This document shows positions 6,704 to 11,444 of a stretch of 11,444 nucleotides of DNA, in pieces. The translations under genes were made by a program, and so were the position numbers. Origin of the DNA: JABCPE02 sp963530295 (GTDB lineage: Bacteria; Bacteroidota; Bacteroidia; Flavobacteriales; Weeksellaceae); contig CAUSCF010000036.1 of the NCBI GenBank assembly GCA_963530295.1, forward strand, positions 1-11,444, written 5' to 3'. The notes under the pieces were generated by a model. It saw only the letters and a list, made by a program, of their open reading frames with translations, did not search any database and had not been told where the DNA came from. Numbering within the stretch: the first letter of the stretch is position 1; each line of letters begins with the position of its first letter.

Positions 6704-9178
6704 TTAATTATTTCTAAGGCTCTCCAAAAACTGTTCCAAATGCTGAATATCAGAAATCAGCACTTCTCTTGCTTTTGCTCCGTTAAAACTTCCCACTACA
6801 CCTGCGTTTTCCAGCTGGTCCATGATTCGCCCTGCGCGGTTGTAGCCCAGTTTTAGCTGTCTTTGTAGCATAGAAGTGGAGCCCTGCTGTGTATTTACTA
6901 CAATTCTGGCAGCCTCTTCAAAAAGAGCATCCTTCTCATTTGCATCAAAATTTCCTGCTCCAGAACTTTCGTTTTCACCTACATATTCAGGGAGTTCGTA
7001 GGCATTTGGATAGCCTTTTTGCTCACCGATGAAAGTTACCACTTTTTCCACCTCAGGCGTGTCTATGAAGGCGCACTGTATTCTAATCATGTCATTTCCA
7101 TTAGAATACAGCATGTCACCTTTTCCTATCAGCTGGTCAGCGCCTGTGCTGTCTAAGATGGTTCTAGAGTCTACATTAGACATAACTCGGAAAGCCACTC
7201 TGGCAGGAAAATTGGCTTTAATCATCCCTGTGATGACATTTACAGAAGGTCTCTGTGTAGCGATGATGAGGTGGATTCCTACGGCTCTTGCAAGCTGTGC
7301 TAGACGGGCGATAGGGTGTTCCACTTCCTTACCAGCAGTCATGATTAAGTCCGCAAATTCATCCACCACCAGCACGATGTACGGCAGGTAGCGATGCCCA
7401 TTTTCAGGGTTTAATTTTCTTTCCTTGAATTTTTTATTGTATTCTTTTAGGTTTCTACAAAAAGCTTCTTCTAAAAGCTTGTAGCGGTTATCCATTTCAA
7501 TACAAAGTGAGTTTAATGTATTGATAACCTTTGAGTTGTCTGTTAATATAGCTTTGTCCGTGTCAGGGAGTTTAGCTAAATAGTGTCGTTCAATTTTAGA
7601 ATAGATAGAAAGCTCCACTTTTTTAGGGTCTACCATCACGAATTTCAGTTCGCTAGGATGTTTTTTATAAAGAAGTGAGGTTAATATCGCATTGATACCC
7701 ACAGATTTACCCTGTCCTGTTGCTCCTGCTATCAGTAGGTGAGGCATTTTGGAAAGGTCAGCCATGAAGATTTCATTGGAGATGGTTTTTCCAAAGACTA
7801 CGGGTAGATCCATGTCTGTGGAGTGGATGTTGGACGCTTGTAGAGCAGAACGCATAGAGACCATCGCTGGAGTCTGCCGTGGAACTTCTATCCCTACGGT
7901 TCCTTTCCCAGGGATAGGAGCTATTATCCTGATACCCAGCGCAGAAAGGCTTAGGGCGATGTCATCTTGAAGCCTTTTAATAGTAGCGATACGAGTTCCA
8001 GATTCAGGGACAATCTCGTAAAGTGTCACCGTAGGGCCTATGGTCGCTTTAATTTTAGAAACACCGACATTGAAATTTTTCAGAACCTCTACGATTTTGT
8101 TTTTGTTTTGTTCTAGTTCCTCTCTGTTGATGGTAATTTCTTCGTTGCCATAATCTTTTAGCAAATCAAGACTAGGCATCTGGAAATTAGCCAAATCTAG
8201 TCTTTGGTCATAGAGTCCGTGTTTTTCTACTAATTCATCAGCTTTTTTGTCTGGGTCTGTGATGTTGTTAGCAGTAGGCGAAGGCTCTATGGTAATCTCG
8301 ATATCATCATCTTTTTTAGGTTCGTTATCAATGATGATTTCTGTATCAGTTTCGTTTTCAAGTTTTTTATTAGATGAAAATTCTTCCTTTTTTTCTAAAA
8401 ACTCATCATCTATTTCCACGCTGATGGTTGAGGTTTTTATAGGTTCAGTTACTTCTGTTTCTACCTCTTCAGTGATAGGGTTTTCTTTTGCATTGTTTTC
8501 GATTACAGGTTCGGCAACAGAAACAGCATTGGTGTTTATGCTGCCTTCTTCATCTTCATCTTTTTCTTGTGTCCCTTGCATTTCTTTTATTTCCTCTTGG
8601 ATATCATCTTTTATGGATTGGATTTTTTCTTTCACTGTAGAAACTTTATCAGTGATATTGCTCAAACTGATATTAAACTCCAAAATGAAATACAAGGCAA
8701 AGCTTAAAATAATACAAGTCCAAAGCCCAAAACTCCCTATAATGCTAGAACCATAATCATAAATCTGGTAGCCGAAAACGCCACTTAGAATGCCATTACC
8801 CTTCGTAACAGCTCCTATGAACACAGGCAGCCACGCCAAAAAGAAAAAACTATGGGAAATAGTCTTCCATGGTTTGAATATTTTAAACCCTAAAATCAAA
8901 GTCCCGAAAACAAAAAGCAGGAAAGCAACGATAAACGCAGAAATTCCTACACTTTCGAATATAAAAACATTTCCCAGCCAGTCGCCCATCTTACCAAAAA
9001 TATTGGTGGATTTGATTTCCTTGTCTAGGAAATTCCCTATTTGGCTTTGGTTTTCTCTCCAGCTCATTAGGTAAGAAATAAAGGAAATAATGAGTATTAC
9101 TGACAGAAATATAAGCGTGAAACCAAGTGCTATTCTTGGTTTTTGGAATTTTTTTGTAGGTGTGGTATTATTTTTCAT
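6704..9178 (-). CDS. ftsK: DNA translocase FtsK
   Basis: A septum-anchored hexameric motor that pumps chromosome termini across the closing septum and supports dimer resolution at dif. Using the ATG at 9178 (824 aa), four membrane helices lie within about residues 15-180. They are followed by an acidic Glu/Asp-rich linker (about 190-330) and the motor. Walker A is GATGQGKS with Lys491; Walker B is VLVVDEFADL with Asp606-Glu607. The RecA-like core includes LARAVGIHLIIATQRPSVNV. The C-terminal gamma winged-helix domain (about 760-824), with STSMLQRQLKLGYNRAGRIMD, reads the chromosome's polarity motifs. The ATG at 9241 would add 21 residues, but the TAnnTTTG element at 9201-9194 lies inside that extension and favours 9178. 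It is the first gene of the operon with lolA and the permease. Confidence 0.95.
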   Translation of the reverse strand: MKNNTTPTKKFQKPRIALGFTLIFLSVILIISFISYLMSWRENQSQIGNFLDKEIKSTNIFGKMGDWLGNVFIFESVGISAFIVAFLLFVFGTLILGFKIFKPWKTISHSFFFLAWLPVFIGAVTKGNGILSGVFGYQIYDYGSSIIGSFGLWTCIILSFALYFILEFNISLSNITDKVSTVKEKIQSIKDDIQEEIKEMQGTQEKDEDEEGSINTNAVSVAEPVIENNAKENPITEEVETEVTEPIKTSTISVEIDDEFLEKKEEFSSNKKLENETDTEIIIDNEPKKDDDIEITIEPSPTANNITDPDKKADELVEKHGLYDQRLDLANFQMPSLDLLKDYGNEEITINREELEQNKNKIVEVLKNFNVGVSKIKATIGPTVTLYEIVPESGTRIATIKRLQDDIALSLSALGIRIIAPIPGKGTVGIEVPRQTPAMVSMRSALQASNIHSTDMDLPVVFGKTISNEIFMADLSKMPHLLIAGATGQGKSVGINAILTSLLYKKHPSELKFVMVDPKKVELSIYSKIERHYLAKLPDTDKAILTDNSKVINTLNSLCIEMDNRYKLLEEAFCRNLKEYNKKFKERKLNPENGHRYLPYIVLVVDEFADLIMTAGKEVEHPIARLAQLARAVGIHLIIATQRPSVNVITGMIKANFPARVAFRVMSNVDSRTILDSTGADQLIGKGDMLYSNGNDMIRIQCAFIDTPEVEKVVTFIGEQKGYPNAYELPEYVGENESSGAGNFDANEKDALFEEAARIVVNTQQGSTSMLQRQLKLGYNRAGRIMDQLENAGVVGSFNGAKAREVLISDIQHLEQFLESLRNN

Positions 9179-9193
9179 AAAAAGAATAAGTCG

Positions 9194-9201
9194 CAAATTT
9201 A
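9194..9201 (-). promoter_or_regulatory. Candidate -7 promoter element for ftsK-lolA-permease
   Basis: The minus strand reads TAAATTTG, a full TAnnTTTG match, 15 bp before the ATG at 9178. A start of transcription near 9188 would give a leader of about 10 nt. No good -33 TTG is seen at the usual distance. Its position supports the shorter FtsK start. Confidence 0.5.
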
Positions 9202-9248
9202 ATAATAAATTGTATAAAAATGAATAAAAAAAAGTAGGCAAGTTTATT

Positions 9249-9256
9249 TAACTTTG
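9249..9256 (+). promoter_or_regulatory. Candidate -7 promoter element for the UMP synthase gene
   Basis: The plus strand reads TAACTTTG, a full TAnnTTTG match, 15 bp before the ATG at 9272. Transcription would start near 9262, leaving a leader of about 10 nt, too short for an attenuator or riboswitch. No convincing -33 element is seen upstream. Confidence 0.5.
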
Positions 9257-9271
9257 TGAAAAATTAATCTC

Positions 9272-10636
9272 ATGGAATCCAAAAACAAATTCTTTTTAGA
9301 ATCTTATAAATTAGAAATCATTAAATTTGGGAAATTCACTTTGAAAAGTGGAATAGAAAGCCCTTTTTATGTGGATTTGCGCCCGTTGGCATCAGACCCG
9401 AAAATTCTGAAAAAACTAGCAGAGTATCTTTTAGAAATTTTACCAAAGGATAATAAATTGGATTTGATTTGTGGAGTTCCTTATGCGGCACTTCCGATGG
9501 CGACTGTGATGTCTCTATTGTCCGAGATTCCATTGATAATGAAGCGAAAAGAAGCCAAAGGCTATGGAACTAAAAAACTGATAGAAGGTATCTATAAACA
9601 AGGGCAATCTTGCCTTTTGGTGGAAGATGTGATTACATCTGGAAAATCCCTCTTGGAGACCATAGCAGAGGTGGAAAAAGAAGGGCTGAAAGTATCTGAT
9701 ATAGTGGTGGTTTTGGATAGACAGCAGGGCGGAAAGGAGCTTCTAGAACAGAAGGGCTACAGAGTTCATACGCTGTTCACCATTACAGAAGTGGTGGAAA
9801 TCTTACACAAAGCGGGAGAAATAGACAATGAGCAGGTTGCAAGAATCCACGATTTTTTGGTAGGGAAACAAGTGAAATTTGAGGAAGAAAAAAGACTTTC
9901 TTATGAGCAGAAACTAGAAATCACAAAGCATCCCACAGCCCAAAAACTTTTGCAAATAGCAGTCGATAAAAAATCTAATCTGATTGTCTCTGCAGATGTG
10001 ATGACTACCAGTGAGTTACTAAATTTAGCGGAGAAAGTAGGGCCACAGATAGTTGCCCTAAAAACGCACATAGATATTATAAAAGATTTTGACCACGATA
10101 AGACCATTCTTCCACTAGTAGATTTGGCGAGGAAGCATAATTTTCTATTAATGGAGGATAGAAAATTTGCGGATATAGGCAGCACGCAGGAATTACAATT
10201 TTCAAAAGGAATTTATCAAATCTCAAAATGGGCGGATATGGTGACATCACATCTTATAGCAGGGAAGAAATCTTTGGAATGTTTTAAAAATGTGGGAATT
10301 ATAGCGATTTTGGGGATGTCTTGTGAAGGAACACTTACAGATGCTCATTACCAAGAGGAAGGACTTAAAGTTGTTGAAAATCAACCTAATATAATGGGCT
10401 GCGTGGCGCAGAGAAAAATAAGCAAGGAGATGTTGCTTTTTACTCCAGGGATTAGTTTAGAACAGGTTGGCGATGACAAGGGACAGCAGTATAATATGCC
10501 AGACTATGTTTTCCTCAATCTGCATACGGATTTTATCATCGTGGGGCGTGGAGTTTATCAGGCAGAAGATGCTGAAAAAGCTTCAAAAAGTTACAGAAAA
10601 ATAGGCTGGGAAGCTTATGAAAAATCTTTAAAATAA
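9272..10636 (+). CDS. pyrEF: Bifunctional UMP synthase (orotate phosphoribosyltransferase / OMP decarboxylase)
   Basis: Carries out the last two steps of de novo pyrimidine synthesis: orotate plus PRPP gives OMP, which is decarboxylated to UMP. Residues about 1-195 are the OPRT domain, with FTLKSGIESPFYVDLR near 22-37, the catalytic-loop region KRKEAKGYGTKKLIEG, and the PRPP site CLLVEDVITSGKS at about 115-127. A linker leads to the decarboxylase (about 215-454). Its key residues are all present: Lys264 in LKTHIDI, the Asp296-Lys298-Asp301 triad in EDRKFADIG, Gln in GDDKGQQYN, and Arg426 in IIVGRGVY. Domain order and wording match animal/plant UMPS and yeast Ura3 far more than E. coli PyrF. 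The 454-aa length is close to human UMPS (480 aa). The ATG at 9272 is the only sensible start. Confidence 0.93.
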   Translation: MESKNKFFLESYKLEIIKFGKFTLKSGIESPFYVDLRPLASDPKILKKLAEYLLEILPKDNKLDLICGVPYAALPMATVMSLLSEIPLIMKRKEAKGYGTKKLIEGIYKQGQSCLLVEDVITSGKSLLETIAEVEKEGLKVSDIVVVLDRQQGGKELLEQKGYRVHTLFTITEVVEILHKAGEIDNEQVARIHDFLVGKQVKFEEEKRLSYEQKLEITKHPTAQKLLQIAVDKKSNLIVSADVMTTSELLNLAEKVGPQIVALKTHIDIIKDFDHDKTILPLVDLARKHNFLLMEDRKFADIGSTQELQFSKGIYQISKWADMVTSHLIAGKKSLECFKNVGIIAILGMSCEGTLTDAHYQEEGLKVVENQPNIMGCVAQRKISKEMLLFTPGISLEQVGDDKGQQYNMPDYVFLNLHTDFIIVGRGVYQAEDAEKASKSYRKIGWEAYEKSLK

Positions 10637-10649
10637 AAATTAAAAATGT

Positions 10650-10657
10650 TACCTTTG
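10650..10657 (+). promoter_or_regulatory. Candidate -7 promoter element for mutS2
   Basis: Reads TACCTTTG followed by CA, an excellent flavobacterial -7 match, in the 25-bp gap between the UMP synthase stop and the mutS2 GTG. Only four bases separate it from the GTG, so transcription should begin at or within a few bases of the start codon. It would give mutS2 its own promoter in addition to any read-through. Confidence 0.5.
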
Positions 10658-10661
10658 CAAG

Positions 10662-11444
10662 GTGCAGATTTTACAAGACCATTTGAACGAGCTGGAATTT
10701 CCTAAATTATTGGAGGAAATCACGCCCTATGCGTACTCACCGAGAGTAGCCGAAAAAATATCAAATATAAAGCCGCTTCCACAAAAAGAAGCGGAATTTT
10801 TGCTGAAAAAAACTTCGGAATTTTTGTCTTCCTATGAGAGTGAAAATTTCATTCCCTTTGATGAGTATGAAGATATAGAAGAGCCTCTGAAACTGATGCT
10901 TATAGAGAATTTTAGGCTGGAAGCATCGGCTTTTTTGAGAATCCGAAAAATTACCGAGCAAATAGGAAAATTGCAATCGTTTTTCCCAAAATTCTCTGAA
11001 AACTTCCCGAATTTAGAAGAGGAAATTAAAGGGCTGGAATTTAGAAAAGAGATTATAGATAAAATTTCGGCGGTTTTCAATCGTTTTGGAGAAGTTAAAA
11101 ACGAGGCATCGCCACTTTTGAAGGAAATTCGCGAAAGCATTTCCATTGCTAAAAAAAATATTCAAGAAAACTTTAATAAATCCCTGAATCACTATGCCCA
11201 GCAGGATTTCCTTGATGAAATCCGCGAAAGTACAATAGAAGACCAAAGGGTTTTGGCGGTGAAATCAGGATTTAAAAAACGAGTTTCAGGGCGTGTTTTA
11301 GGAGTTTCCAAAACGGGTTCTATCACATATATCCAGCCTGACAGCGTTGTAAGGCACTATCACCAGCTCCGCGAAAGTGAAGAAGAGCAGAAAAAGGAAG
11401 TGGATAGGATTTTGAGGAAACTGACATCAGAAATTGCTGAATTT
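10662..11444 (+). CDS. mutS2: MutS2 family protein, N-terminal 261 codons (cut by window end)
   Basis: MutS2 proteins bind branched or recombining DNA; some members restrict recombination and others act on collided ribosomes. The visible part is the N-terminal and core/lever region. It opens with LNELEFPKLLEEITPYAYSP, continues as long helices, and reaches the diagnostic stretch EDQRVLAVKSGFKKRVSGRV then SKTGSITYIQPDSVV (about residues 195-229). That matches the family pattern of a V-x-V-K strand, a GRV/GIV turn and a T-x-(F/Y)-I-x-P motif. A helix follows with REKKxE-like charge (SEEEQKKEVDRILRKL). The ATPase and Smr nuclease domains would lie beyond the window. The frame is stopped at 10641-10643 and has no ATG before its conserved region, so GTG at 10662 is the best start; TTG at 10683 is the alternative. 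Confidence 0.88.
   Translation, partial: MQILQDHLNELEFPKLLEEITPYAYSPRVAEKISNIKPLPQKEAEFLLKKTSEFLSSYESENFIPFDEYEDIEEPLKLMLIENFRLEASAFLRIRKITEQIGKLQSFFPKFSENFPNLEEEIKGLEFRKEIIDKISAVFNRFGEVKNEASPLLKEIRESISIAKKNIQENFNKSLNHYAQQDFLDEIRESTIEDQRVLAVKSGFKKRVSGRVLGVSKTGSITYIQPDSVVRHYHQLRESEEEQKKEVDRILRKLTSEIAEF

Noticed and set aside
8247..8756. A 169-aa Ser-rich plus-strand ORF inside ftsK
   Set aside because: It is the antisense of the acidic Glu/Asp linker codons of FtsK, which read as Ser/Phe-rich on the other strand.
10761..11246. Three overlapping minus-strand ORFs antisense to mutS2
   Set aside because: The plus frame carries clear MutS2 sequence throughout, so these are shadows.
1..11444. CRISPR arrays, tRNA or rRNA genes, insertion sequences, integrases
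   Set aside because: No regularly spaced repeats, cloverleaf-like sequences, transposase motifs or recombinase motifs were seen on either strand.

Overview
The window reads as chromosome of a flavobacterium (phylum Bacteroidota), probably near the Chryseobacterium/Riemerella group. The sequence is AT-rich and Shine-Dalgarno sites are mostly absent. Several start regions carry the Bacteroidota -7 promoter element TAnnTTTG, and the gene order ftsK-lolA-lptF/G fits that group. The genus is my inference; no rRNA or other phylogenetic marker is present.

There are three parts. (1) Positions 1-4533, all on the minus strand, form an accessory stretch of small, poorly conserved genes. They are a cut-off gene at the left edge, an unrecognised 216-aa protein, a 144-aa SUKH (SMI1/KNR4)-like protein, a 124-aa beta-rich protein, a pair of overlapping ORFs that look like one gene split by a -1 frameshift, and an exported 459-aa WG-repeat protein. 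The mix resembles the immunity-gene arrays that accompany polymorphic or contact-dependent toxins, but no toxin gene lies in the window. (2) Positions 4592-9178, also minus strand, hold a housekeeping operon: ftsK (DNA translocase), lolA (lipoprotein carrier) and an LptF/LptG-family permease. The genes are 20 bp apart or less and the last two overlap as TAATG. (3) Positions 9272-11444, plus strand, hold a bifunctional UMP synthase (OPRT-OMPDC, the eukaryotic domain order) followed by the first 261 codons of mutS2.

ftsK and the UMP synthase gene diverge from a 93-bp spacer with a TAnnTTTG element pointing each way. This places the ftsK start at 9178 rather than at the further upstream ATG. mutS2 begins with GTG four bases after another such element, so its transcript may have almost no leader.

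The housekeeping genes serve cell division, envelope lipoprotein and LPS transport, pyrimidine synthesis and DNA maintenance. The accessory block is where less-described biology is most likely. No tRNA, rRNA, CRISPR array, transposase or integrase was seen, and no intergenic gap exceeds 300 bp.
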